A stretch of 64,000 bases of DNA from Streptococcus salivarius (GTDB taxonomy: Bacteria > Bacillota > Bacilli > Lactobacillales > Streptococcaceae). The stretch is taken from NCBI RefSeq assembly GCF_000785515.1, contig NZ_CP009913.1, forward strand, positions 1,764,001 to 1,828,000. Reading direction: 5' to 3'. Shown piece by piece: positions 47,381-57,119 of the stretch (position 1 is the first letter of the stretch; every line of letters starts with the position of its first letter). A program made the translations under genes and the position numbers. The notes beneath the pieces are model-generated. The model made no database searches, was not told where the DNA came from, and saw nothing but the letters and a program-made list of their open reading frames with translations.

Positions 47381-47420
47381 AGTCGCCTCCCAAATCTATT
47401 TGTTTCTGTTATTGTAACAC

Positions 47421-47450
47421 AAAAAGGTCGAAACAAAACGGTTTCGACCT
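47421..47450 (-). terminator. Terminator of the butanediol dehydrogenase gene
   Basis: Minus strand AGGTCGAAAC, CGTTTT, GTTTCGACCT and TTTT. Confidence 0.9.
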
Positions 47451-47477
47451 ATATCTATTCATTCGACCTTTACAAGC

Positions 47478-48521
47478 TTATTCTGGTTCAACCAAGATCT
47501 TAATTTGAGATTTATCTTGTGTTAATTCCACAAATCCTTCTTCAACGATATTCTCCAATTTAATTTTCTTAGTAACCAATTTATCAGCAGGGAAGTAGCC
47601 TTGTTCCATCAATTCCAAAACTTTAGGGAAGATGTGACGGTAGGCAATAATTCCTTTGAGAGATTTTTCTTGGATAGCGAATTCATTTGGATTAATGCTC
47701 GCTTCACGTTCCCAGATAGATACGACCATACATTCCCCAGCTTTATGAACAGCTGCAAGGGCCTGTCCTAAAACAACTGGAACCCCAGTAACTTCGTAAG
47801 AAACATCTGCTCCACCACCTGTCAAACGATGAATAGCTTCTACGACTGTTTCTCCTTCTTCTGGGCGAACAACGATTGCTCCCAATTCTTCTGCCTTGGC
47901 TTGACGTTCAGGAGACAATTCAACCGCATAGATTTTTGATGCACCTGCTGCACGAAGGGCCTCAACAATCAAGAGACCAATTGGTCCCAATCCAAAGATA
48001 ACAGCTGTATCCCCAGCTTTCAAAGCAGATTGACGAACAGCATAGACAGCTACAGCTGCAGGTTCTGTAAGAGCCGCTTGTTCATAGCTCAAGTTATCTG
48101 GAATCACATGAACAAGATCACCATCAAGGACACAATATTTTGCAAAGCCACCATCTGCAGCGAGACCGACGAAGTTCAAGTTTGGATCGAGGTTATAATC
48201 ACCAATCAAGTTGTGCTCTGCAAGAATTGGTTCGATGGTTACACGATCACCAACTTTAACACGAGTCACATCACTTCCGACTTCCACAATTTCACCAGAG
48301 AATTCATGTCCCAAAGTAACCGGTGCTTTTTGACCAGAATAAACATGTTCTTCAGTTGGAATGAAGATTGGTCCATCCAAATATTCATGCAAGTCCGTAC
48401 CACAGATTCCCGTGAACTTGACCGCTACTTTTACTTGATGAGGTTGTACTTCAGGTACTTCCACTTCTTCGATACGAACATCTTTCGCTGCATGCCAGCG
48501 AGCTGCTTTCATTGTAGCCAT
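47478..48521 (-). CDS. Zinc-type alcohol dehydrogenase, probable 2,3-butanediol dehydrogenase
   Basis: 347 residues, MDR superfamily. Catalytic zinc ligands in FTGICGTDLHEY, TLGHEFSGEIVEVG and LTEPAAVA; Rossmann site VIFGLGPIGLLIVEA with an acidic residue in 'AVELSPE' (NAD preference). The lobe that normally carries four structural-zinc cysteines reads 'EPILAEHNLIGDYNLDPNL' and has none. Overall closest in style to Firmicute (R,R)-butanediol dehydrogenases (acetoin/butanediol interconversion). A cre overlapping its -10 implies CcpA repression. Threonine or sorbitol dehydrogenase activity cannot be excluded. Confidence 0.8.
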   Translation of the reverse strand: MATMKAARWHAAKDVRIEEVEVPEVQPHQVKVAVKFTGICGTDLHEYLDGPIFIPTEEHVYSGQKAPVTLGHEFSGEIVEVGSDVTRVKVGDRVTIEPILAEHNLIGDYNLDPNLNFVGLAADGGFAKYCVLDGDLVHVIPDNLSYEQAALTEPAAVAVYAVRQSALKAGDTAVIFGLGPIGLLIVEALRAAGASKIYAVELSPERQAKAEELGAIVVRPEEGETVVEAIHRLTGGGADVSYEVTGVPVVLGQALAAVHKAGECMVVSIWEREASINPNEFAIQEKSLKGIIAYRHIFPKVLELMEQGYFPADKLVTKKIKLENIVEEGFVELTQDKSQIKILVEPE

Positions 48522-48581
48522 TTGATAATCTCCTTGTTTTCACAATTTTCGGTTTTCTTTTCAGGAAACTTCATATCTCAA

Positions 48582-48610
48582 ATTGTAAACGTTTTCCTTT
48601 TGTTTGTCAA
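48582..48610 (-). promoter_or_regulatory. Promoter with cre (CcpA site) of the dehydrogenase gene
   Basis: Minus strand TTGACA (48605-48610), 17-nt spacer, TACAAT (48582-48587). The cre-like TTGTAAACGTTTTCC (plus 48583-48597) covers the -10 and part of the spacer. Confidence 0.88.
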
Positions 48611-48622
48611 GGAAAAACTGGA

Positions 48623-48660
48623 CTAAAAAAATTAAGGAAGCACCCCATAAGATACTTCCC
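48623..48660 (-). terminator. Terminator of the 127-residue membrane protein gene
   Basis: Minus strand GGAAG...CTTCC stem followed by TTAATTTTTTT. Confidence 0.6.
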
Positions 48661-48680
48661 TAATCTCAGCATTATATACG

Positions 48681-49064
48681 TTATTTCTTTTTGATTCGAG
48701 ATACCTCTATCCACCAACCGACAATCCAGCCAAGGACTAAAAGATAATTCTCAAAAGCTCCAACAGCATTAACAGAGTGATGGTATTGAAGATAGCTAAG
48801 GAAATGATTGGTTCCGATACCTAGGCCTCCCAGAATCAAAGCAATCAGAACTGCTCTCAGATAAAACCAATCGTACTTTAGGTTAACGGCAAGGAGGATA
48901 ATCAGAACCGCCACATTCCAAATACCAATCTCCCTCTGCCATCCAACTGAAATACCGTAACCCGAATGACTTCCCATATAGGTGGGGAAGAATAGCTGAA
49001 AAATAATGGCACCAGTCATGGCGAGGATGACTAGGATAAATAAGACTCTTAAGAATTTGTTCAT
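48681..49064 (-). CDS. Four-helix membrane protein of unknown function
   Basis: 127 residues with four predicted helices (VLFILVILAMTGAIIFQLFF, 'WNVAVLIILLAVNL', 'LRAVLIALILGGLGIG', 'YLLVLGWIVGWW') and a conserved-looking loop GISVGWQREIG after helix 1. The loop recalls uncharacterised DUF6790-type proteins. Small unit between two terminators. Function unknown. Confidence 0.7.
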   Translation of the reverse strand: MNKFLRVLFILVILAMTGAIIFQLFFPTYMGSHSGYGISVGWQREIGIWNVAVLIILLAVNLKYDWFYLRAVLIALILGGLGIGTNHFLSYLQYHHSVNAVGAFENYLLVLGWIVGWWIEVSRIKKK

Positions 49065-49112
49065 TAGGTTGCTCCTGTTTAAAATATGCTTAATTGAATA
49101 TCACTAGTATAA

Positions 49113-49144
49113 CAAAAAAGACCTCAACCAGAGTTGAGATCTTT
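49113..49144 (-). terminator. Terminator of the PTS operon
   Basis: Minus strand AGATCTCAAC, TCTG, GTTGAGGTCT and TTTTT. Confidence 0.9.
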
Positions 49145-49153
49145 AATCAAAAA

Positions 49154-50500
49154 TTAAGCTTCTTGTTCTTCTTTCAACAATTTCTTATCGTAGACACGAA
49201 TAAATGGGAAATAAACAAGGAAGGCGGCAACAGCACAGACAAGAGCAACTAGGACAGCACGGAGATCTGCAGTTCCTAAGAAAGCTCCGATTCCCACTGG
49301 GGTTGGCCATGGAACCTGTGCAATTACAGGATTAATCAAATGCAATGCATTAACAAAGTAGTAAATAGTAGCTGTAACCATTGGCGCCAAGATAAATGGA
49401 ATCGCTAATGCTGGATTATAGATAATTGGCAAACCAAAAATCAATGGTTCATTAATGTTAAATAATGCTGGAACAACTGAGGCACGTCCAATCGCTTTAA
49501 GTTGCTCTGACTTGGCAGCAAAAGCAATGTAGAGACACAAACCAAGAGTTGCACCTGATCCACCAGCGATAACAAACATGTTAGAAAATTCACCAGCTAC
49601 AGCATAGTGTCCACCAGCAGCATTCTCTGCCATATTAGCAAGTGCGATAGGGTTAACGAAAGCAAAGATAATATTAGCTCCATGAATCCCTACAATCCAG
49701 AGAAGCTGAGTTAAAAGATAAATAATCATTAATCCAATCCATGAGTTAGTTAAGTTAGCAACAAACCCAAATGGAATAGCAATAACTTTAAAGATGTCAG
49801 TTCCCAACGCCACAAGTGCACCGTTAATAAAGATAACAACAAACGCAACAACGAAACCTGGAATCAAGGCTGTAAATCCTCGAGAAACCCCTTCTGGAAC
49901 AGCTTCAGGCATTTTAATAACCCAATTACGTTTTACACATGTACGATAAATAAGGACTGTCACAATAGCCATGATAATAGCTGTGAAAATACCAGTTGTA
50001 CCAAAGCGAGTTACTCCATTACCCATTGCCCAACCGTCAACAACGACTGCACCTTCTTTTAGGCTACCTACAGCCTTCATCATTCCACCGTCAAAAATGA
50101 TTTGTGGAACTGTCATGATAAAAGCCATGAGCGAAAGAAGAGCACCGTTTAGAGGATTCATATTTAGATCTTCTTCTTCTGCATAGATTTTAGTTAACTC
50201 ATAAGCAAGTGAGAGAACAAAGTAAAGAGAGAGAGAACCCATAGTAGCATAGTTAGCAACCATGTATAGAGAAGTAAACTTATCAAATGAAGCTGAGAAA
50301 ATATCAGCTACAATTGGCCAGAATGAGAAGGCTTGTGGCAGAATACTAAATACCAAGAACATTGACCCTACAATAGTAAATGGTACAGCTGCCATACCTG
50401 CTGCCGTGATTGCACGTACAACTTTAAACTGGGCAAGTTTTCCCATTGGTCCCATGACATGATTTTCAAGGAAACCAAACAATCCGTTTTGTTGATCCAT
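49154..50500 (-). CDS. celB: PTS cellobiose/beta-glucoside EIIC component
   Basis: 448 residues, membrane channel of the lactose/cellobiose (Lac) PTS family. About ten helices; typical stretches 'GPMGKLAQFKVVRAI', 'MNPLNGALLSLMAFIM', 'LWIVGIHGANIIFAFVNPIA' (GIHG motif) and 'INEPLIFGLPIIYNP' (NEPL substrate motif). Works with the separate EIIA and EIIB in this locus to import and phosphorylate cellobiose or related beta-glucosides. Last gene of the operon. Confidence 0.93.
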   Translation of the reverse strand: MDQQNGLFGFLENHVMGPMGKLAQFKVVRAITAAGMAAVPFTIVGSMFLVFSILPQAFSFWPIVADIFSASFDKFTSLYMVANYATMGSLSLYFVLSLAYELTKIYAEEEDLNMNPLNGALLSLMAFIMTVPQIIFDGGMMKAVGSLKEGAVVVDGWAMGNGVTRFGTTGIFTAIIMAIVTVLIYRTCVKRNWVIKMPEAVPEGVSRGFTALIPGFVVAFVVIFINGALVALGTDIFKVIAIPFGFVANLTNSWIGLMIIYLLTQLLWIVGIHGANIIFAFVNPIALANMAENAAGGHYAVAGEFSNMFVIAGGSGATLGLCLYIAFAAKSEQLKAIGRASVVPALFNINEPLIFGLPIIYNPALAIPFILAPMVTATIYYFVNALHLINPVIAQVPWPTPVGIGAFLGTADLRAVLVALVCAVAAFLVYFPFIRVYDKKLLKEEQEA

Positions 50501-50560
50501 AATCGGACCTCCTTAATAATAATTTTATATTTATTTCAATAGCAATCCTTTGAAAAGATG

Positions 50561-51067
50561 TTATAAGGTCACAGAACTCTTTTCTAACTGGATAAAGCGT
50601 TGATAAGCCTTATCTTTACGTTCATATATTTCTTGAATTCTTTTAAGATTTAGCAAGCAAAGGCCCAATCCTAGTAAAAGAATAACGAAAACGAAGAAAC
50701 GTGCAGCTTGATTATTTTCAAAAATTGGGAAAAGAGTTGTGAACAAACTCGTCCAAGTTAGAACAAGTAGTCCCATCTGAATAACTGCCTGTGAGCGAAT
50801 AAACATCTGAGTCACCTTCAAACGTTCATCACGCTTGCCATACAATCGAAACTGCTCAACAGTAGCCAAAATCGCTAATACAATTAGTGTGATAGGGAGA
50901 ACAATAACAAAAGAAGGACGAATAAATTGGTTTAAAAGCCAATAGATATTGCCAAAAAAGAAGAGTGCTATTGTATAACGTAGAAGAAGGTAGCGATTAA
51001 AGAAAGTATTTTTTAATGCTGTCTCCCGACGTTGACGCTCGATTTCTAGTTGTTCTTTTTTTGTCAT
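50561..51067 (-). CDS. Membrane protein of the cellobiose PTS operon, unknown function
   Basis: 168 residues. A basic N-terminus, two helices about residues 32-66 (IALFFFGNIYWLLNQF, 'VIVLPITLIVLAIL'), two more about 95-140, and a charged C-terminal helix. A gene of this type sits between EIIA and EIIC in the pneumococcal cel locus too, so it is a conserved but uncharacterised part of the system. Confidence 0.75.
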   Translation of the reverse strand: MTKKEQLEIERQRRETALKNTFFNRYLLLRYTIALFFFGNIYWLLNQFIRPSFVIVLPITLIVLAILATVEQFRLYGKRDERLKVTQMFIRSQAVIQMGLLVLTWTSLFTTLFPIFENNQAARFFVFVILLLGLGLCLLNLKRIQEIYERKDKAYQRFIQLEKSSVTL

Positions 51068-51096
51068 TGTCTTTCTCCTTGTTTAACTATATATGC

Positions 51097-51411
51097 TTAG
51101 CCAACCTTTCTATGAAGAACCAGCATTTCTTTTGCCACTTCCAATAGAGTCATTGTAGTCATTAAATGGTCTTGAGCATGGACCATGATAATTTCAATCT
51201 TAATTTCTACACCACTTGCATAGTCTTGCAAAAGTTTTGTTTGTGCATGGTGTGCTTCTAAAATTTCTTCATCTGAATGGTCTAACTTAGCTTCTGCTTC
51301 ATCAAAACGTCCTTCTCGCATATCAGCAAACGCTTCATGAATTTCTGTTCTAGCAGTGCCTGAATGAAGAATAATTTCAAAGGCTGCAACCTGTAGTTCT
51401 TCTTGATTCAT
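51097..51411 (-). CDS. celC: PTS cellobiose EIIA component
   Basis: 104 residues, all-helical Lac-type EIIA: 'AAFEIILHSGTARTEIHEAF', 'LDHSDEEILEAHHAQTKLLQ' and 'IIMVHAQDHLMTTMTL', where the first His of the last motif is the expected phosphorylation site. Passes phosphate from HPr to EIIB. Confidence 0.94.
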   Translation of the reverse strand: MNQEELQVAAFEIILHSGTARTEIHEAFADMREGRFDEAEAKLDHSDEEILEAHHAQTKLLQDYASGVEIKIEIIMVHAQDHLMTTMTLLEVAKEMLVLHRKVG

Positions 51412-51420
51412 ATGAACCTC

Positions 51421-53403
51421 CTATGTTATTTTTTCAAATATTGTAATAAAATCTTCAAAATCCTTGCAATTGATTAATTGCTTTTGTAAGTCATCATTTT
51501 CTGTTAAGGAAACTATTTTCTTCGTCACATCCTTCAGCCCATCATTACCATATAATGATGGTGATAAAAGAAAAACAAGTTGAATATGTGAACTTTGATT
51601 ATCCCAAGATAAAGGTTCTTGACAGATACCAACTGATACTTTAACTTCTTTCCCCAAAGGCCTAATGGGATGTGGAACCGCAACTCTTTTGGAAAAGACG
51701 ACAGAACTTAATTCCTCACGCTGTTTAATTTCGTAAAGTAAAGATTGTTTGAAATCATCTGATTCACCGACAGATAGACCTTCAACCATTTCTTCCAATA
51801 GTCGTGTTTTATCGCATTTCGTCCATACAAAGAAGTTATCTTGACTAAAGTATTGTTTAAAATTATCGTCTTTAATCCGAGCTACTTCTGAACGATTTCC
51901 AGTTCTCGAAACTTGCATCTGGTCCATAGCCTGACGGATCTGAGATATTTCTTCGGTTTTAAGAAAAACACTCACTGTAAAAACTGGTATCTGAAAGTAA
52001 AGGTTTGATAAATCAACAGCCGATACAATAAAATCAATACCGTCTATTTTTTCTTGGTTCAACTCATAGTAACCTATGACATCAACCACCTCTATACGAT
52101 TCCCAAGCTCAGATTCAAGACGATTTTTAAGCATTTGAGCAGCCCCAAATCCTGTCGCACAAATCGCCAATACTGAAAATTTATGGTTTTCTTTTCGACG
52201 TTCGATAGCAGCCAAGAAATGAAGACAGACATAAACTATTTCATCGTCAGATATAGTAGCCTGTGAAAAAGCTTCCATATTTGCAAGAATTTCCTTGGTC
52301 ATGAAGAATACATCACTATAATTCTGTTTAACCTCATCTACCAATGGATTACTAAGATTAATATGACTGGCTAAACGTACCTGTAAGGTCATCAAATGAG
52401 TTATAAGGCTCTCAATAAGCTGAAAATCCGAAGAAAAGTGATATATATCATCTAACCCTAAGGTTTTAAAGCTTTGGACCACCGAGTCTCTCAGTGCCTC
52501 TTTAGAAAACTCTGTTTGATTGTTTTGGGGTAACTGACTTTTAGCTAACAGATGTAGGGTAATATAATCAATCTCTTGAACTGGAAATTCCTGATTGGTT
52601 ACACTACTGACTCTTGAAAGAATCCTCTTAGCAACCTGGCGTTCAATGTCATTGTCTACCATCTGACAGTCTAAGTTACTAATTTCAAAACCAGACTTGA
52701 TACGACCTATTGCTAATGCTATATGAACAACTAAATTTTGTAAGACAAAATCCGATAGCTTCAGATTAGCTTCCTGACATTCTTCTAAAACAATCTTTGC
52801 CAACTCCTCTAATGGAAGATTTTGGTCAAAAAAATTTGACTTCACATAAGTATGCAATGCTTTAAAAAACTGATTTTCTAAGAAATAACTCATAATAAAG
52901 CGACGTTTGTCACGTTCTTCACCAGAAACATAGACACCTTTATTCGCCCTACTCTCTATAGTTAAGCTATAGTCAGCTAGCATCTGGCGAATCTTTTTAA
53001 AATCATTAGATAAAGTTGATCGACTAACATATAGCTCCTCAACTAGATCATCAAAAAGAACCGGAACCTGTTCAAACAAGAGCTTATTTAAAATGAAGGC
53101 TAGACGATCATCACCTTGAGACATAGACGTTTTTGTACTATAATCGTTGCCTAATTCATAGATTAGACGAAAGGTTTGGCAAACTTCTTGACTTTCAAAA
53201 ATTAGTCGATAGCCTTGTCCTTGTTTTGACACTAACCTAACACCTTGGAGATTTAAGGTTTGATCAATTGATTTCAAGTGATTACGTACAGTTCTATCCG
53301 AACAGGACAAGTATTCAGCAAGTTCCTTACTTGTAACATAACGTTCCCTGTGCTTTAACAAGAATTGAAGGATGCCTTTTTCTCTAGTATTTGACACTCT
53401 CAT
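51421..53403 (-). CDS. celR: PRD-containing transcriptional activator of the PTS genes (CelR-like)
   Basis: 660 residues, BglG/MtlR type. Two N-terminal HTH parts (YVTSKELAEYLSCSDRTVRNHL and 'LYVSRSTLSNDFKKI'), two PRDs with regulatory His (about residues 190-300 and 305-400), a GatB-like EIIB domain with phosphocysteine loop AICATGFGAAQML, and a C-terminal EIIA (fructose type) with VAVPHPI. DNA-binding HTHs argue for an activator rather than an RNA antiterminator. Phosphorylation by HPr and the EII chain should set its activity. Confidence 0.93.
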   Translation of the reverse strand: MRVSNTREKGILQFLLKHRERYVTSKELAEYLSCSDRTVRNHLKSIDQTLNLQGVRLVSKQGQGYRLIFESQEVCQTFRLIYELGNDYSTKTSMSQGDDRLAFILNKLLFEQVPVLFDDLVEELYVSRSTLSNDFKKIRQMLADYSLTIESRANKGVYVSGEERDKRRFIMSYFLENQFFKALHTYVKSNFFDQNLPLEELAKIVLEECQEANLKLSDFVLQNLVVHIALAIGRIKSGFEISNLDCQMVDNDIERQVAKRILSRVSSVTNQEFPVQEIDYITLHLLAKSQLPQNNQTEFSKEALRDSVVQSFKTLGLDDIYHFSSDFQLIESLITHLMTLQVRLASHINLSNPLVDEVKQNYSDVFFMTKEILANMEAFSQATISDDEIVYVCLHFLAAIERRKENHKFSVLAICATGFGAAQMLKNRLESELGNRIEVVDVIGYYELNQEKIDGIDFIVSAVDLSNLYFQIPVFTVSVFLKTEEISQIRQAMDQMQVSRTGNRSEVARIKDDNFKQYFSQDNFFVWTKCDKTRLLEEMVEGLSVGESDDFKQSLLYEIKQREELSSVVFSKRVAVPHPIRPLGKEVKVSVGICQEPLSWDNQSSHIQLVFLLSPSLYGNDGLKDVTKKIVSLTENDDLQKQLINCKDFEDFITIFEKIT

Positions 53404-53560
53404 ATCCTCCTAAAAATGATATTCTCACCTTCCATTATAGGATATTTTCACACCTTAAATTCTTTTTATTGAGCATAAGTCATATTATGAATCATTTATA
53501 ATTTAGCTAATAGATAATATTAACTAACAGCTATTTTTTGCACTATTTCTTTAATGAAGA

Positions 53561-53875
53561 TTAGATATTTTCTACAATCAAATTAGCCATTTTTTCAATT
53601 CCCATTGGAATTGGAATATAAGCTTGCGGTGGAATTTGAACAACTGGTTTTCCGACTTTAGCACCTGCTTCTTCAAACTGTTTAAAATACATTTTTGTTT
53701 GAGGACTTACAAGGTACAAATCAAACTCTGATGCTGCAATAGCTTTTCCGCCTTCAGTAGCACTAATAGCGTCAACCTCAATATCCTGACCTTTTCCCTT
53801 TAGAAACTCCGTTGTTTTCTTCGCCATGAGTGATGAAGACATTCCTGCCGCACAAATAATCAACGCTTTTGCCAT
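53561..53875 (-). CDS. celA: PTS cellobiose EIIB component
   Basis: 104 residues. Phosphocysteine in ALIICAAGMSSSLMAKK (about residue 8), then 'ISATEGGKAIAASEFDLYLVSPQTKMYF' and 'VGKPVVQIPPQAYIPIPM', as in Lac-family EIIB. First gene of the PTS operon; its promoter carries a cre and a candidate activator site. Confidence 0.95.
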   Translation of the reverse strand: MAKALIICAAGMSSSLMAKKTTEFLKGKGQDIEVDAISATEGGKAIAASEFDLYLVSPQTKMYFKQFEEAGAKVGKPVVQIPPQAYIPIPMGIEKMANLIVENI

Positions 53876-53944
53876 AAGATTTTCTCCTTTAATCTAATCC
53901 CATCAAATTGATACCTGATTGGGTTATTTCTTATTTACATTTTA

Positions 53945-54002
53945 ATTATAAAGTAAAGCGCTTACAATTACCATTGCTGATTTTTCCTCAACGATACGGA
54001 AA
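53945..54002 (-). promoter_or_regulatory. Promoter of the PTS EIIB operon: activator motif, cre, -10
   Basis: Minus strand, in order: TTTCCGTA-N7-GGAAAAA (plus 53981-54002), 30 nt, TATAAT (53945-53950). The cre ATTGTAAGCGCTTTACT (plus 53952-53968) fills the spacer; the -35 (TGGTAA) is poor, as expected for an activated promoter. Confidence 0.75.
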
Positions 54003-54006
54003 ATAA

Positions 54007-54246
54007 TTATTTGTACTTCAATTTATAAATCAAAATAATACCAGATAGCAAGAACGAAACACTATTAGCCAAAATCAAAGGTAAGTCACCAATATGAAGA
54101 CCATGAGCAAGCCACAAAGCAATGCCAATAACCTGCATAACATACATCCCTAAGGCAATCAATTCAGTATCTTTTGTTTTTACCACACGCACAACTTGCG
54201 GCAAAAAGGCAAATGTTGTTAAAATTGCTGCAATGCTACCAATCAT
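54007..54246 (-). CDS. SemiSWEET-type sugar transporter (PQ-loop)
   Basis: About 79 residues with three helices: 'IGSIAAILTTFAFLPQVVRVVKTKD' holds the PQ motif, then 'LGMYVMQVIGIALWLAHG' and 'ILANSVSFLLSGIILIYKL'. SemiSWEETs dimerise to move small sugars by facilitated diffusion. The ATG at 54246 has GGAGG upstream; longer frames do not. It lies between the PTS operon promoter and the TauE-like gene, within the beta-glucoside locus. Confidence 0.88.
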   Translation of the reverse strand: MIGSIAAILTTFAFLPQVVRVVKTKDTELIALGMYVMQVIGIALWLAHGLHIGDLPLILANSVSFLLSGIILIYKLKYK

Positions 54247-54257
54247 ATTTTTTCCTC

Positions 54258-54984
54258 CTAAATAAACAAGGTCGTCAGTAGTGTTATCACGCCAGACAGT
54301 CCAATAAAACAATACGTTAACTGACGTATCAAATCATGATTGATACGATTTACAATTCTATTTGCAATAAGCATTCCTAGTAAAACTGCCACACTTATAA
54401 ATAGAGAAGGTTGCAATAAATTTATAGTAAATATCCCTCTATAAATCCTAAAAATAATATTATAAATCCCTACTAATAAAAATAAACCTTGTATACTCCC
54501 TAAATAAGCTTCTTTAGTAGGCACTAAAGCTAGATAAAATACTACCATTAGTGGTCCACCAATACCGAAGAGCCCATCACAGATTCCAGAAAGTACCCCT
54601 GTTACAATCATCGTAGTTAAACTTGCTCTTATCTGAAATGTTGTAGCAAATTTCAAAAAATAAATCGAGAGTCCAATCAAAAATAGAGAGAAAAATATTT
54701 TTAGTAAATATTGATTAATATATGGTATTAATAAGATTGCTAAACTAGAACCCACAATATAAAAAAGAGTTGGCAATATAAGGAGCTTATGATTTACCTC
54801 TTTTCGATAGCGTAAGTACAAAAACAAACATAAGGGAAGACTAATAAAATTTGTTACAGCTGCTGAACTAGCTAGAGGTAGAAAAAAAAGGTAAAACAAG
54901 CATCATTACAATTCCTAGACCAAATCCAGTAGTCCCTTGAACAAGACCTGCTATCACTGCTGTTAGCATTAAATAGATAGTCAT
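54258..54984 (-). pseudogene. TauE/SafE-family permease gene with +1 frameshift in a T8 tract
   Basis: From ATG 54984 (AAAGGG 7 nt upstream) the frame gives a normal family start, MTIYLMLTAVIAGLVQGTTG then FGLGIVMMLVLPFF. It runs into TAG at 54868 because of eight T (plus 54882-54889). Removing one T joins it to the 200-codon remainder (LPLASSAAVTNF, 'SGICDGLFGIGGPLMVVFYLA', 'GMLIANRIVNRI'). The family exports anions or sulfonates; the native substrate is unknown. Genuine mutation or an assembly indel. Confidence 0.8.
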
Positions 54985-55022
54985 AACAATCCCTTTCCAA
55001 ATACTAGTTGAAAATTACTTTA

Positions 55023-55055
55023 CTAAGAAAGCTGGGAATGAGCCCAGCTTCTTAG
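55023..55055. terminator. Hairpin after bglA
   Basis: CTAAGAAAGCTGGG-AATGAG-CCCAGCTTCTTAG. Strong stem with one bulge; the T run is poor on both strands, so termination may be partial and expression may continue into the TauE-like and SemiSWEET genes. Confidence 0.55.
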
Positions 55056-55057
55056 TT

Positions 55058-56628
<1,571 letters not shown>

Positions 56629-56651
56629 ATGCCTCATAAGGAGGCAATATT

Positions 56652-57017
56652 ATGAATTTCATACAGTTTTTAATTGCTTTTGCTGGACTTGTTGTTGGAG
56701 TTAGTGCTGTTGCTATGCTCTTCTGGTACTTTAGTAAGGCTTTAAAGAAAAACGTCATTGTACGTAATAGTAATACCTTTACCATTGTTCATCTTAAAGA
56801 GCTAGATCAATACCCTGACTTACTTAAGAATACTGATTTTAAGAAAATGGGAGACTGGACTGTCCATGATAACGGACATGAATTCCGAGGAACTGCTAAT
56901 GTCTCTAAAGAAAAACTTCGTCAATGGATTATTGATAAATATCATTTAAAAGCTCATCAAGTTATTGTCACTGTTCCTGAAGAAATGAAGGTTGCTTCAG
57001 CTCTTCCTCATTTCTAA
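56652..57017 (+). CDS. Membrane-anchored protein of unknown function, 121 residues
   Basis: ATG with AAGGAGG upstream. One N-terminal helix (FLIAFAGLVVGVSAVAMLFWYF), then a basic stretch and a small globular domain ('FTIVHLKELDQYPDLL', 'EFRGTANVSKEKLRQWIIDKYHL', 'VIVTVPEEMK'). No family recognised. Monocistronic with promoter and terminator, divergent from bglA. Confidence 0.75.
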   Translation: MNFIQFLIAFAGLVVGVSAVAMLFWYFSKALKKNVIVRNSNTFTIVHLKELDQYPDLLKNTDFKKMGDWTVHDNGHEFRGTANVSKEKLRQWIIDKYHLKAHQVIVTVPEEMKVASALPHF

Positions 57018-57040
57018 AGTCACTTAGTCTTTTTCAAAAG

Positions 57041-57072
57041 CTCCTAACGAGTATAATTCGTAGGAGTTTTTG
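57041..57072 (+). terminator. Terminator of the 121-residue gene
   Basis: CTCCTAACGA, GTATAA, TTCGTAGGAG and TTTTT. Confidence 0.85.
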
Positions 57073-57084
57073 TATACCCTAAAA

Positions 57085-57110
57085 ATAAAAAACCAACCTT
57101 TCGGCTGGTT
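57085..57110 (-). terminator. Terminator of gatCAB
   Basis: Minus strand AACCAGCC, GAAA, GGTTGGTT and TTTTATTTT. Confidence 0.9.
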
Positions 57111-57119
57111 CTTTATCTA

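Noticed and set aside
48030..48626. 198-codon plus-strand frame opposite the butanediol dehydrogenase
   Set aside because: Antisense shadow of a strongly supported gene; no SD or recognisable product.
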